Shown in pieces: positions 9,409 through 18,356 of a DNA stretch of 64,000 nt. The position numbers were made by a program, and so were the translations under genes. Source of the DNA: an uncultured Paracoccaceae bacterium (GTDB taxonomy: Bacteria > Pseudomonadota > Alphaproteobacteria > Rhodobacterales > Rhodobacteraceae); contig CALIZF010000001.1 in the NCBI GenBank assembly GCA_938028765.1, positions 1 through 64,000 on the forward strand, read 5' to 3'. Numbering within the stretch: the stretch's first letter is position 1; every line of letters starts with the position of its first letter. The notes under the pieces are model-generated. The model was not told where the DNA came from. It worked only from the letters and a program-made list of their open reading frames with translations, and searched no databases.

Positions 9409-9733
9409 GGCCCGGTTCGTCGAGCAGGGTGCGGCCCTGCCTGTCTTCGAGCTCGATCACCCAGAGGTCGGGATCGCGCCCGCGCGCCCGCGCCAGTGCG
9501 GCGTCCACGTCGCGTTCGGCCCCCTCGGCCAGCGTCGCCCAGACGCGCCGGCCCGTCGCAGGATCGAGCACCCGCTGGAACGCCGCCGCGCGCCCGTCGA
9601 GCGTGGCGCACTTGACCGCGACCGCACCCGCGGTCGGATCGCCCTTCGCCGCGATGTAGACGGGGATCCCCGCCAGCCGCAGCCGCGCGAGATAGGCCTG
9701 CACCCAGAGGCCGGCAGCGAGGCGCGCGGTCAT
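9398..9733 (-). CDS. DUF1491 family protein
   Basis: A small soluble protein of 111 residues with the family signature 'LWVQAYLARLRLAGIPVYIAAKGD', seen here as 'LWVQAYLARLR' and 'IPVYIAAKGD', followed by 'GAVAVKCATLDG' and the C-terminal 'DPDLWVIELED'. Function unknown; it is widespread in alphaproteobacteria. It lies 30 bases downstream of era on the same strand, so it is probably the last gene of the lepB-rnc-era transcript, and it converges on mnmH with an 11-base overlap. Confidence 0.9.
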   Translation of the reverse strand: MTARLAAGLWVQAYLARLRLAGIPVYIAAKGDPTAGAVAVKCATLDGRAAAFQRVLDPATGRRVWATLAEGAERDVDAALARARGRDPDLWVIELEDRQGRTLLDEPGLSD

Positions 9734-9763
9734 CGCGCACAGCCCCCGGCCCGGCCGGCCGGA

Positions 9764-10681
9764 TCAGTCGCCGTCACGGAACTCCAGCCCCATCTCGGCA
9801 TAGCGTTCGGCCTCTTCCAGCCAGGTCTCGCGCACTTTGACGGTGAGGAAGAGGTGCACCGGCCGGTCGAGGAAGGCCGCGATCTCGGCCCGCGCCGCGG
9901 CGCCGATGGCCTTGATCGTCTGGCCCTTCGCGCCCAGCACGATCGGCTTGTGCGCCTCGCGCGAGACGTAGACGACCTGGTCGATCCGCACCGACCCGTC
10001 GGGCCGGTCCTGCCAGCCCTCGGTCTCGACCGTGAGCTGATAAGGCAGTTCCTCGTGCAGCCGCAGGGTCAGCTTTTCGCGCGTCATCTCGGCCGCGATC
10101 ATCCGCATCGGCAGGTCGGCCAGCTGGTCTTCGGGGTAGAGCCAGGGCCCCTCGGGCAGTTCTATCGCCAGCCAGTCGCGCAGGTCGTCCACGCCGTAGC
10201 CGCGCTCGGCCGAGATCATGAAAGTCCGCGCGAAGGGGAAGGCCGCATTGGCCGCGGCCGACAGCGGCAACAGCGCCTCGGCCTTCACGCGGTCGATCTT
10301 GTTGATGGCCAGCGCCACGAGGCGCCCATCAGGCAGCTTGTCGCGCAGGTCGGCGAGGATCGCCTGCACCCCCTCGGTCAGGCCGCGGTGTGCCTCGACC
10401 AGCAAGACCACGATGTCGGCATCCGCTGCCCCGCCCCAAGCCGCCGCGACCATCGCGCGGTCCAGCCGCCGGCGCGGCCGGAACAGGCCCGGCGTATCGA
10501 CGAAGACGATCTGCGACCGCCCCGCCATGCAGACGCCGCGGATGCGGGTGCGCGTCGTCTGCACCTTGTGCGTGACGATGCTGACCTTCGCCCCCACCAT
10601 CCGGTTCAGCAGCGTGGACTTGCCCGCGTTCGGCTCGCCGATCAGCGCCACGAACCCTGCCCGCGTCGGTTCCTCAGCCAT
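9764..10681 (-). CDS. era: GTPase Era
   Basis: Ribosome-biogenesis GTPase that binds the 3' end of 16S rRNA through a C-terminal KH domain. All GTPase motifs are visible in the 305 residues: G1 'GEPNAGKST', G2 around 'QTTRTRIRG', G3 'DTPGLF', G4 'NKID', G5 'SAERGYG'. The KH region contains '[21 protein letters not shown]' (in part). The start overlaps the rnc stop by eight bases, which implies translational coupling in lepB-rnc-era. Expected essential. Confidence 0.97.
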   Translation of the reverse strand: MAEEPTRAGFVALIGEPNAGKSTLLNRMVGAKVSIVTHKVQTTRTRIRGVCMAGRSQIVFVDTPGLFRPRRRLDRAMVAAAWGGAADADIVVLLVEAHRGLTEGVQAILADLRDKLPDGRLVALAINKIDRVKAEALLPLSAAANAAFPFARTFMISAERGYGVDDLRDWLAIELPEGPWLYPEDQLADLPMRMIAAEMTREKLTLRLHEELPYQLTVETEGWQDRPDGSVRIDQVVYVSREAHKPIVLGAKGQTIKAIGAAARAEIAAFLDRPVHLFLTVKVRETWLEEAERYAEMGLEFRDGD

Positions 10682-11417
10682 TCCCGCCCTCCAGCACGTG
10701 CAGCATCGCCGCCGCTGCCGCCTGTTCGGCGGCGCGTTTCGACCCCGCGGCAGCCTCCGCCGCCTCGCCCGTTGCCAGCGTCACGCGCACCGTGAACTGC
10801 GGCGCGTGGTCGGGCCCGGTCCGCGCAACCTCGGCATAGGCCGGGGGCGGCAGGCCGCGGGCCTGGGCCCATTCCTGCAGCGACGATTTCGCATCGCGGC
10901 GCGCCTCGCCTGCCTGCGCGATCCGGTCGGCCCAGAGCCGCAGGATTACCGCGCGGGCCGCCTCGAAGCCCCCGTCGAGATAGACGGCGGCGATCACCGC
11001 CTCGAGCGCGTCGCCCAGCAGCGCGTCCTTCCGCCGCCCGCCCGTCAGCGCCTCGGACCGGCCGAGGCGCAGCACGTCGCCCAGCCCGATCCCGCGCGCC
11101 ACCTCCGCGCAGGTTTCGAGCCGCACCAGCGCGTTCAGCCGCGGCGCCAGCATCCCTTCGGCCGCCTCGCCGTCGGCGCGGTAGAGCGCCTCGGCCACGA
11201 CGAGGCCGAGGACGCGGTCGCCGAGGAACTCGAGCCGTTCGTTCGAGGGGCGCGCCGGCCCCGACAGCGAGGCATGGGTCACCGCCCGGACCAGGAGCGC
11301 AGGATCGCGGAAGTCGTGGCCGATCCGCGCGGCGAACCCCGCAAGCTCGGCCGACAGTCCGCGTCGGCGCGGGGCGCCGCCTGCCCCCCCTGCGGCGATG
11401 CCGCCGCGCGTCCTCAC
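10674..11417 (-). CDS. rnc: ribonuclease III
   Basis: Double-strand-specific endoribonuclease for rRNA and mRNA processing. The 247-residue protein has the signature '[13 protein letters not shown]' with its catalytic Glu/Asp, the second acidic cluster '[15 protein letters not shown]', and a C-terminal dsRNA-binding domain ending '[15 protein letters not shown]'. The GTG start at 11417 is preferred: CAGGGG precedes it and it lies 13 bases after the lepB stop. An upstream in-frame start would extend into lepB and add 20 low-complexity residues. It overlaps era by eight bases. Confidence 0.95.
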   Translation of the reverse strand: MRTRGGIAAGGAGGAPRRRGLSAELAGFAARIGHDFRDPALLVRAVTHASLSGPARPSNERLEFLGDRVLGLVVAEALYRADGEAAEGMLAPRLNALVRLETCAEVARGIGLGDVLRLGRSEALTGGRRKDALLGDALEAVIAAVYLDGGFEAARAVILRLWADRIAQAGEARRDAKSSLQEWAQARGLPPPAYAEVARTGPDHAPQFTVRVTLATGEAAEAAAGSKRAAEQAAAAAMLHVLEGGNG

Positions 11418-11430
11418 GCAGCCCCTGCCG

Positions 11431-12219
11431 TCATTCGATGGCCTTGAAGAACCGGCCCGCCCGCCAGGTCCAGACATACAGCATCGAGGTGCCGGCGGAC
11501 GAGAACATGATGCGGTCCGCCCGGCCGATCAGGTACTCGGCCGGGACGAAACCCACCCCGCCCACGGCGCGGGCATAGCGGCTGTCCTGGCTGTTGTCGC
11601 GGTTGTCGCCCATGAAGAAATAGTGCCCCGCCGGCACCGTGAACACCGGCGTGTTGTCGCCGAAGCCGTCCTTGTCGATGTTCAGGATGTCGTGCGTCCG
11701 CCCGCCCGGCAGCGTCTCGCGGAAGCGCGACTTGGTGCAGACCCCGCCCTGCCCCACCGGCGCGTTCTCGCACCGCGGCAGCGCGCGCATCGGCCCTTGC
11801 GGCTCGAACACCTCGGCGAAGACGCCCGCCGGTTCCTGCGGCACCGGCACGCCGTTCAGCACCAGCTGCCCGTTCACCATCTGCACCGTGTCGCCCGGCA
11901 GGCCGATCAGCCGCTTGATGAAGTCCGACCCGTTCACGGGGTGGCGGAACACCACCACGTCGCCGCGTTCCGGTTCCGAGAAGAACAGCCGGCCGCTGAA
12001 CGGGCACAGCGAGAACGGGCAGGAATGCCGCGAATAGCCGTAGGCCATCTTGTTGACGAAGAGGAAGTCGCCGATCAGCAGCGTGTCCTTCATCGAGCCC
12101 GAGGGGATCCAGAACGGCTGGAAGAACAGCGTGCGGAACACGCCCGCGATCAGCAGGGCATAGACGATCGTCTTGACCGTCTCGAACAGCCCCCCGCCCG
12201 TCTTCGCCTTCGCCGCCAT
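11431..12219 (-). CDS. lepB: signal peptidase I
   Basis: Membrane-anchored serine protease that removes Sec signal peptides on the periplasmic side. An N-terminal transmembrane helix (about residues 14-33) is followed by box B '[10 protein letters not shown]' with nucleophile S42, box D '[10 protein letters not shown]' with general base K102, and box E '[11 protein letters not shown]'. The 262-residue length is normal. Four extra cysteines occur between boxes. It heads the lepB-rnc-era group; the 280 bases upstream show no gene. Confidence 0.96.
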   Translation of the reverse strand: MAAKAKTGGGLFETVKTIVYALLIAGVFRTLFFQPFWIPSGSMKDTLLIGDFLFVNKMAYGYSRHSCPFSLCPFSGRLFFSEPERGDVVVFRHPVNGSDFIKRLIGLPGDTVQMVNGQLVLNGVPVPQEPAGVFAEVFEPQGPMRALPRCENAPVGQGGVCTKSRFRETLPGGRTHDILNIDKDGFGDNTPVFTVPAGHYFFMGDNRDNSQDSRYARAVGGVGFVPAEYLIGRADRIMFSSAGTSMLYVWTWRAGRFFKAIE

Positions 12220-12498
12220 GCCAGCCCCCGCGCCTGCCCGCGCCCCCCTTGGGCCGCCGGGGGCGGCGAGTCAAGGGCACCGGCCGGCCTTGGGCGCGCG
12301 CCGGCGCGCTGCCCCGGACCCCGGAGTGTTTCCGGCAGGACGACGGGAAATGGGCGCGACGGCGCGGGCACGGAATTGCAGACATCGACCGTCCCGTCCG
12401 CTCCTGCCGGACCGGCGGCACGACCGGCGAGGAGGAAGAACAAGGCGCAGCCCCCGCCGTTTCGCGCTGCCGCCCGCGCGGCCGGCGCGCGGCCGATC

Positions 12499-13686
12499 CT
12501 AGCGGCCGAGCGCCCGGACCCCCCGCGCGATGCCGTCGAGCGTCATCGGCACCATGCGGTCGCCGGGGAAGATGTCGCGGATCAGGCGGATCGACTGGGT
12601 ATGGTCCCAGAACCGTTCGGGCACCGGGTTGATCCAGAGGTGCGCGGGCCATTGCGCGCAGGCGCGGTTCAGCCAGACCGATCCCGGCTCGGCGTTCCAG
12701 TGCTCGGACGCTCCGCCGGGGTGCAGGATCTCGTAAGGGCTCATCGTCGCATCGCCCACGAAGATGCATTTCCAGTCCGCGCCGTAGGTGCGCAGCACCT
12801 CGGCCGTCGGCGTCTGCGCATCCCACCGGCGACGATTGTCGCGCCAGACGGCTTCGTAGAGGCAGTTGTGGAAGTAGAAGTGTTCGAGGTGCCGGAACTC
12901 GGCCCGCGCGGCCGAGAAAAGTTCCTGCACCGCCTGCACATGCGGGTCCATGCTGCCGCCGACGTCGAGGAACAGGATCACCTTCACCGCGTTGCGCCGC
13001 GCCGGCCGGGTCTGCACGTCGAGCCAGCCGCGGTCGGCGGTGGCGCGGATCGTGCCGTCGAGGTCCAGCTCCTCCGCCGCGCCCTCGCGCGCCCAGCGGC
13101 GCAACCGCTTCAGCGCCACCTTGATCGCCCGCGTCCCGAGCTCCACCCGGTCGTCCAGATCGCGGAACTCGCGCCGGTCCCAGACCTTGACGGCCCGTTG
13201 GTGACGGCTTTCGTCCTGGCCGATCCGCACGCCTTCGGGGTTGTAGCCGAAGGCGCCGAAGGGGCTGGTGCCAGCAGTGCCGATCCACTTCGACCCGCCC
13301 TGGTGGCGGCCCGTCTGCTCGGCCAGCCGCCGGCGCAGCAGGTCCATCAGCTTCTGGAACCCGCCCGCGGCCTGCACGGCGGCGCGTTCCTCGTCGGTCA
13401 GGTGGCGTTCGGCCAGTTTCGCCAGCCATTCGGGCGGCAGATCCAGCGCTGCCAGCACCGCTTCGGGCGCGATCGCGTCGAGACCGCGGAACGCCTCGGC
13501 GAATGCGCGGTCGAAGCGGTCGATGTGGCGTTCGTCCTTCACCAGCGCGGCGCGGGCGAGCCAGTAGAATCCTTCGGCGTCGAAGGTGACGAGGCCTGCC
13601 TCGAGCGCTTCGAGGAAGGTCAGGTATTCCCGCAGGCTGACGGGCACGCCCGTGGCGCGCAGGCGATCGAGAAAGGGCTGGAACAT
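12499..13686 (-). CDS. VWA domain protein of the CoxE-like family
   Basis: A 395-residue soluble protein with an N-terminal helical half and a C-terminal von Willebrand A domain. The metal site is degenerate: 'FLDVGGSMDPH' replaces the classic DxSxS, which is usual for this family. In Rhodobacterales such proteins pair with MoxR-type AAA+ ATPases as cofactor-insertion or chaperone modules. The likely partner here is the MoxR gene at 19004, about 5 kb away and not adjacent. Start at ATG 13686 fits the conserved 'FLDRLRATGVPVSLREYL' N-terminus. It lies 55 bases downstream of the small membrane protein. Confidence 0.87.
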   Translation of the reverse strand: MFQPFLDRLRATGVPVSLREYLTFLEALEAGLVTFDAEGFYWLARAALVKDERHIDRFDRAFAEAFRGLDAIAPEAVLAALDLPPEWLAKLAERHLTDEERAAVQAAGGFQKLMDLLRRRLAEQTGRHQGGSKWIGTAGTSPFGAFGYNPEGVRIGQDESRHQRAVKVWDRREFRDLDDRVELGTRAIKVALKRLRRWAREGAAEELDLDGTIRATADRGWLDVQTRPARRNAVKVILFLDVGGSMDPHVQAVQELFSAARAEFRHLEHFYFHNCLYEAVWRDNRRRWDAQTPTAEVLRTYGADWKCIFVGDATMSPYEILHPGGASEHWNAEPGSVWLNRACAQWPAHLWINPVPERFWDHTQSIRLIRDIFPGDRMVPMTLDGIARGVRALGR

Positions 13687-13741
13687 CGGAGCACCTCGCG
13701 CGCGCAGGGTGGCGCAGGCGGCGCGCGCCGGCAAGGGCGCG

Positions 13742-13906
13742 TCAAAGCATGCGCTCGACCGCGATGGTGGCGAAAAGGCCGAGGATCGCCCCCGCGATGG
13801 CAAAGGCGGCGGCGTATTGCGCGATATCCGCACGGGCACCGCCGCGCCTGCGCGCCAGCATCCCGCCCCACAGCGCGCCGCCGAGCGCGCCCGCCAACAC
13901 GATCAT
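13742..13906 (-). CDS. small two-helix membrane protein, 54 residues
   Basis: A short gene squeezed between DUF2927 and the VWA gene. It starts at ATG 13906, twelve bases after the DUF2927 stop, with a G-rich potential ribosome-binding stretch, and ends with TGA at 13742-13744. The product begins 'MIVLAGALGGALWGGMLARR', has a basic loop 'RRRGGARAD' and a second hydrophobic helix 'AAAFAIAGAILGLFATIAV'. The topology (two helices, positive loop) and third-codon-position GC bias are those of a real small membrane protein. Function unknown; co-transcription with DUF2927 and the VWA gene is likely. Confidence 0.7.
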   Translation of the reverse strand: MIVLAGALGGALWGGMLARRRGGARADIAQYAAAFAIAGAILGLFATIAVERML

Positions 13907-13918
13907 CCGAAGGCCCCC

Positions 13919-15313
13919 TTACCGCGCCGCCCGGCCGACCGCCGCCACCGTCTGCGCCGCCCGCGGCACGAGGCCCGCGATCTCGGCCGCGCGGGCGCGC
14001 ACCGCCGCTTCGCCCCCGAAGCCATAGCGCCCCCAGGCGAGGCTGTCGACCCGCGCCGCCCGCGCCTCGGCGCCGCGGCCCAGCATGTCGAGCGCCTCAG
14101 CCCGGATCATCAGGAGCGTGGCGAGCAGGGCGGCGTTCTCGGCCGCGCGGACGGGCGGGATCGCCCGGTCGGCCAGCTGCAGCGCCTCGGCCGCTTGGCC
14201 CGACGACAGCGCGAAGGCTGCCATCTGCATGTCGACATGCGCGACGTGGATCGCCCCGCCCGGCAGGCTGCGGAAGATCGCTGCGGCCGCGCCGAAGTGC
14301 ATCACCGCCTCTTCGACCTCGGACGCCATGGCCAGCCGCGCGACGGCGAAATGGCTGAACGCGCGCCGGTTGTCGCGCCAGCCCGCCGCCTCGGCAAGCG
14401 CCAGCGCGCGCCGCGCAGCCTCGCGCCGCTGCGGGCCGGGCGTGCGGGGGCCGAGTGCGGTCTCGATCGCCTGGGTCCAGCTGCGGGGCGTGGGGCCGGG
14501 ATCGCCTGCCGACCCGCGCCCCGCACCGCCGGGGTTCAGCCGCGCAAGCAGGTCGGGCAGCACCGCCGCCACCTCGGCCCGCGTCATGCCGGACCGCAGT
14601 TCCGGCGCATAGATCGCGCGCAGGACCAGCATGTCGAAGCCGGTCAGCACGGTGTGGAAATTGTCGTCGTTGAAGACCGAATCCGACAGGTGGTAAAGGT
14701 CGTTGAGCGGCCCGAGCGCCTGCGCCAGTTCCTCGTGCAGGCAGTCGCGCACCTCCTGCGGGGCGACGTCGGCAGGTATGAACACCGCCACCCGGTCGCG
14801 CACCGTCAGCGTCGTCCAGTCGGTCGCGTCGCCGAACCGCTTCCGGCGGAACTCGTCCCAGTCGGCCACGCGCGGCACGACGAAGCACGCCGCCTGCGGC
14901 ACGATCGCCTGCATCTGGGCGCGCGGCAGGAACTCGACCGTGATCCCCGCCGTCTCGCCTGCGGCGGCGGGGGCGATGTCGATGCCGGCCTCGGCGCGCA
15001 GGCGTGCGATCAGGCGGGCCAGGTCCGCGGTCGCGGCGGGCGGCACCGCGCCCGTCATGCGCACCCGCACCGGCCCTTCGAACCGCGTCAGCCGCGCGAT
15101 CTGCCGGCCGCTTTCCATCTCGAATGTCAGCGCGAGGAAGTCGCGCGCGATGTCGATGTTCGACCGGATCGGGGCGGCGGCGCGCGCGCCGTCGAAGCGT
15201 TTCATCGGCGGCAGCGGATCGGTCGCCACCGCGCGCCGCTGCGGCACCTCGACCGTCGGGGTCGCGCAGGAGGCCAGCGCCAAGGCCGCCGCGGCCAGGA
15301 AAGTCCGGCGCAT
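13919..15313 (-). CDS. DUF2927 lipoprotein
   Basis: A 464-residue predicted outer-envelope lipoprotein. Starting at ATG 15313 the N-terminus is 'MRRTFLAAAALALASC', a lipoprotein signal with lipobox LASC. The DUF2927 core follows, with 'LTRFEGPVRVRMTGAV' and 'CLHEELAQALGPLNDLYHLSDS' (in part), the latter containing an HEE motif reminiscent of metalloproteases. The C-terminal 150 residues are Ala-rich helical repeats, possibly TPR-like. An earlier in-frame start would bury the signal peptide and is rejected. First gene of a probable three-gene operon with the small membrane protein and the VWA gene; divergent from xth. Confidence 0.88.
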   Translation of the reverse strand: MRRTFLAAAALALASCATPTVEVPQRRAVATDPLPPMKRFDGARAAAPIRSNIDIARDFLALTFEMESGRQIARLTRFEGPVRVRMTGAVPPAATADLARLIARLRAEAGIDIAPAAAGETAGITVEFLPRAQMQAIVPQAACFVVPRVADWDEFRRKRFGDATDWTTLTVRDRVAVFIPADVAPQEVRDCLHEELAQALGPLNDLYHLSDSVFNDDNFHTVLTGFDMLVLRAIYAPELRSGMTRAEVAAVLPDLLARLNPGGAGRGSAGDPGPTPRSWTQAIETALGPRTPGPQRREAARRALALAEAAGWRDNRRAFSHFAVARLAMASEVEEAVMHFGAAAAIFRSLPGGAIHVAHVDMQMAAFALSSGQAAEALQLADRAIPPVRAAENAALLATLLMIRAEALDMLGRGAEARAARVDSLAWGRYGFGGEAAVRARAAEIAGLVPRAAQTVAAVGRAAR

Positions 15314-15517
15314 CAGGCCGCCCCGCGGCCGCGGAGGCCGGGCATCCGGGCAAGCCTTGCATCGCCGACCGACCGAAGGGCGCAAAGGCGGCGCTCCGCT
15401 AGGGTGGTATCCATGTCGTCCGCCTCCGCCGTCCGCCCTCAGTTAACCAGACCGTTGCGGGATTCGGAACCACCCGCCACACGCCAGCCGCGAAACAATC
15501 GCCGACGCCGGTTGCGC

Positions 15518-15546
15518 TTGGCCGCGGCGCCGCGCGAGGCTAAAAC
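15518..15546 (+). promoter_or_regulatory. candidate xth promoter
   Basis: -35 TTGGCC (15518-15523), 17-bp spacer, -10 TAAAAC (15541-15546), 19 bases before the xth start. The leader would be very short. Prediction only. Confidence 0.35.
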
Positions 15547-15565
15547 GGGCCGGGAGGGGGCGGAG

Positions 15566-16345
15566 ATGCGGATCGCGACGTTCAACATCAACGGCATCAA
15601 GGCCCGGATCAGCGCGCTGACCGAGTGGCTCGAGGGGTGCGGCTGCGACGTCGTCTGTCTGCAGGAAATCAAGTCCGAGGACCGCGCCTTCCCCCGCGCG
15701 TATCTGGAGGATCGCGGCTGGCGGGTCGAGACACACGGGCAGAAGGGGTTCAACGGCGTCGCCGTCCTGTCGCGGCTTGCCATCGAGGACGTGGCCCGGG
15801 ACCTGCCGGGCGACGGGACGGACGACCAGGCGCGCTGGATCGAGGCGACCGTGATCGGCCGGCGGCCGGTGCGCGTCTGCTGCCTCTACCTGCCGAACGG
15901 CAACCCCGCGCCGGGCCCCAGGTTCGACTACAAGCTCGCGTGGATGGCGCGGATGCGCGCCCGCGCCGCGGCGCTTCTGGCCAGCGAGGAGCCGATCGTG
16001 TTCGCCGGCGACTACAACGTCATCCCGCAGGCCGAGGACGCGGCGCGGCCAGAGGCCTGGGTCGGCGACGCGCTGTTCCGCCCGGAATCGCGCGCGGCGT
16101 TCCGGCGGCTGATCCACCTTGGACTGACGGATGCCTTCCGCGCGACCGAACCGGGGCCGGGCCACTACACCTTCTGGGACTATCAGGCGGGAGCGTGGGA
16201 GAGGAACAACGGCATCCGCATCGACCATGTGCTGCTGTCGCCGCAGGCGGCCGACCTGCTGACGGGCGCGGGCATCGACAAGGCAGTGCGCGGCGGCGAC
16301 AAGCCTTCGGACCATGTGCCGGTCTGGATCGACCTCGACGCCTGA
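15566..16345 (+). CDS. xth: exodeoxyribonuclease III
   Basis: AP endonuclease / 3'-5' exonuclease of base-excision repair (ExoIII family). In 259 residues it has 'RIATFNINGIKAR', the metal ligand Glu in 'CLQEIKSED', 'GFNGVAVLSR', the catalytic 'FAGDYNVIPQAEDAARP' (in part), 'YTFWDYQ', and the terminal 'RIDHVLLSP' and 'KPSDHVPVW' Asp-His pair. The ATG at 15566 follows a GGGAGGGGGCGGAG ribosome-binding region. Converges on the FAD monooxygenase gene six bases away. Confidence 0.96.
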   Translation: MRIATFNINGIKARISALTEWLEGCGCDVVCLQEIKSEDRAFPRAYLEDRGWRVETHGQKGFNGVAVLSRLAIEDVARDLPGDGTDDQARWIEATVIGRRPVRVCCLYLPNGNPAPGPRFDYKLAWMARMRARAAALLASEEPIVFAGDYNVIPQAEDAARPEAWVGDALFRPESRAAFRRLIHLGLTDAFRATEPGPGHYTFWDYQAGAWERNNGIRIDHVLLSPQAADLLTGAGIDKAVRGGDKPSDHVPVWIDLDA

Positions 16346-16351
16346 TCCCGC

Positions 16352-17533
16352 TCAGGCCGAGGCCGCCGTTACGTCCAGGCGGTGGATCCAGTCGAACCGC
16401 CCTGTCAGCACCTCTGGCGCGACCGCAGCGACCGCGCGCATTCCCAGATGCACGGCATCCCGCAGCGGCCCGCGGAGATGGTAGAGCCGGGCGTTGCCCG
16501 CCGCCGCCGCGACGATCCGCGCGCAGCGCGCCGCCCGCGCGGCCTGGTAGGCCGCCAGTGCCGCAGCGTCATCCGGCCCGGCGTCGAGGCAGGCGGCCAG
16601 AACCCAGGCATCCTCCAGCGCCATGTTCGCCCCCTGCGCAAGAAAGGGCAGCGTCGGATGGGCCGCATCGCCCAGGATCGCCAGCGCGCCCCCGCACGCG
16701 GCGCGTCCCCAGACCGGCGCGACCGGGTGCCGGAAGAGGCCCCACAGCCACAGCGCATCCACTTGCGCAAGCCAGCCCCGCACCCGCGGGCCGAAGTCCG
16801 CGAAGGCCAGCCGCAACGCCGGCGGGTCGTCGCGCAGGGACCAGCTTTCCTCCACCCAGCCGCGGCGTTCCTCGACCGCGACGAGGTTGCGCAGCCTGCC
16901 GCCGCGCAGGGGATAGGTGACGAGGTGCCGCCCCGGCCCCATGTGCACCTCTGCCACCGGCTCGGCCCCCGGCGGCTCGGGGATGGTGGCGCGCCAGGCG
17001 ACGTGACCGGTGAAGCGCGCCCGCGCGGGACCGTTCAGCGTCGCCCGGACGACGGAGTGCAGCCCGTCGGCTCCGATCGCCAGGTCCGCGCGCAGCGACC
17101 CGCCGTCGGCCAGCCGCAGCACCGCCCCGCCGGACGACAGATCGGCCGCGGCCACCCGCGCGGCGGTGCGCAGCGTCACGCCGGCCGTGCGGGCGGCGTC
17201 CAGCAACAGCGCGATCAGGTCGGCCCGGTGCAGGAACCTCCAGTCGCCCTTGCCCGCGAGCGGCAGCCGCACGACCGGTGCGCCGTCGCGCCCGTCCGCC
17301 AGCACGACCGCCCGGGCGCGCAGCCCTGCGCGGTCCAGCGCGTCGCCGAGCCCGAGGGCGCGCAGCACCGTCGCACCGTTCGGCGCAATCTGGATCCCCG
17401 CCCCGACCTCGGCGATCGCGGGGGCCTGTTCGAGGACCGTCACGGCCGCGCCCCGCCGCGCCAGCGCCAGGGCGGCGGCAAGGCCGCCGATGCCGGCCCC
17501 GACCACCGTGACCGCGCGCCCCTCGAGCGGCAT
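16352..17533 (-). CDS. FAD-dependent monooxygenase (salicylate/3-hydroxybenzoate hydroxylase-like)
   Basis: Class A flavin monooxygenase of 393 residues. It has the FAD-binding 'VTVVGAGIGGLAAALALARRG' (in part), 'GIQIAPNGATVLRALGLG', the 'IGADGLHSVVR' DG motif, and the GD motif 'LAILGDAAHPTLPFLAQGANMALED' (in part). These enzymes hydroxylate aromatic acids with NAD(P)H and O2; substrate cannot be read from sequence. It lies ten bases downstream of an FAH-superfamily hydratase gene, which in turn follows dksA. The pairing of hydroxylase and hydratase suggests an aromatic-catabolic segment. Confidence 0.88.
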   Translation of the reverse strand: MPLEGRAVTVVGAGIGGLAAALALARRGAAVTVLEQAPAIAEVGAGIQIAPNGATVLRALGLGDALDRAGLRARAVVLADGRDGAPVVRLPLAGKGDWRFLHRADLIALLLDAARTAGVTLRTAARVAAADLSSGGAVLRLADGGSLRADLAIGADGLHSVVRATLNGPARARFTGHVAWRATIPEPPGAEPVAEVHMGPGRHLVTYPLRGGRLRNLVAVEERRGWVEESWSLRDDPPALRLAFADFGPRVRGWLAQVDALWLWGLFRHPVAPVWGRAACGGALAILGDAAHPTLPFLAQGANMALEDAWVLAACLDAGPDDAAALAAYQAARAARCARIVAAAAGNARLYHLRGPLRDAVHLGMRAVAAVAPEVLTGRFDWIHRLDVTAASA

Positions 17534-17543
17534 CGCCCTCCCC

Positions 17544-18338
17544 TCAGACGGTGCGCAGGACCGGCGCCGGCAGGTCGATCCCCGCGAAGGCGGCGGTCCA
17601 GACCTGCCCCGGCGCGATCGGAGCGGCATCGGTCAGCGTGCCGGTCGAGACAAGTTCGCCCGCCGCCAGCGGCGGGGCGCCGGGTTCGGCGGCCAGCGCG
17701 GCGACTAGATGCGCCAGCGCCCGAAGCGGCCCGCCCAGCACATGCGCGGCACGGCCCTGCGCGACCGGCACCCCGTCGCGCGCCAGCGTCACCGCGAAAT
17801 CGTCAGGTATCCGGGCCGGCCGCCGCGGCCCCAGCAGCAGCGCCGCGTGCAGCCCCCGCGCCGCCGTCGCATCCGCGCCTGCGAAGCGCCAGCCGGGATA
17901 GACCGACTGCACCACCTCGAACCCGGCGGCGATCCAGCCGACGCAGGCCGCCAGCGCCGCCGCGTCCATGCCGGGCTCGGGCGCGCGCGCAAGGCCCAAG
18001 ACCACCTCGGGCTCGATCCGCGGCTCGGCAAGGCCGCCGACCGCCAGCGCCGCGGGCGCGGGGTCGTGCACCGTGCGGTCGTAGACATGCGCCCAGATCG
18101 GGCGGTCCACGCCGTAGAGCGGCCAGATCGTGGTATTGGTGAAGCCGATCTTGCGCCCGACCGGGCGCGCGCCGCCCGCGATCCGGCGCGCATGCAGGCG
18201 GTTGCGCACCGCCGCGGCGGCAGCGGCATCGAAGCCGGGATCCGTCGCGCTGACCGGCGGGACCGGGATGCCCCGATCGATCGCCGCCTCCAGCCGGTCC
18301 GCGATGCCGTCGAGGTCAGCCGCCGCCAGCACCGGCAT
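17544..18338 (-). CDS. fumarylacetoacetate hydrolase-superfamily protein (2-keto-4-pentenoate hydratase-like)
   Basis: About 264 residues of the FAH superfamily, closest in type to 2-oxopent-4-enoate hydratase / oxaloacetate decarboxylase-like enzymes. Features are 'GRKIGFTNTTIWPLYGV', the acidic metal-binding 'EPRIEPEVVLGLAR', 'AAGFEVVQSVYPGWRF' and 'GELVSTGTLTDAAPI'. These enzymes act late in meta-cleavage of aromatics. Three overlapping starts (GTG GTG ATG) make the N-terminus uncertain by two residues. It lies 18 bases after dksA and 10 before the monooxygenase, so all three probably share a transcript. Confidence 0.83.
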   Translation of the reverse strand: MPVLAAADLDGIADRLEAAIDRGIPVPPVSATDPGFDAAAAAAVRNRLHARRIAGGARPVGRKIGFTNTTIWPLYGVDRPIWAHVYDRTVHDPAPAALAVGGLAEPRIEPEVVLGLARAPEPGMDAAALAACVGWIAAGFEVVQSVYPGWRFAGADATAARGLHAALLLGPRRPARIPDDFAVTLARDGVPVAQGRAAHVLGGPLRALAHLVAALAAEPGAPPLAAGELVSTGTLTDAAPIAPGQVWTAAFAGIDLPAPVLRTV

Positions 18339-18356
18339 CACCACCCCCGATCCCTG

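Noticed and set aside
13743-14027. Forward-strand open frame over the DUF2927/small-protein junction
   Set aside because: It is antisense to two better-supported reverse-strand genes and has low-complexity Ala/Arg/Pro composition.
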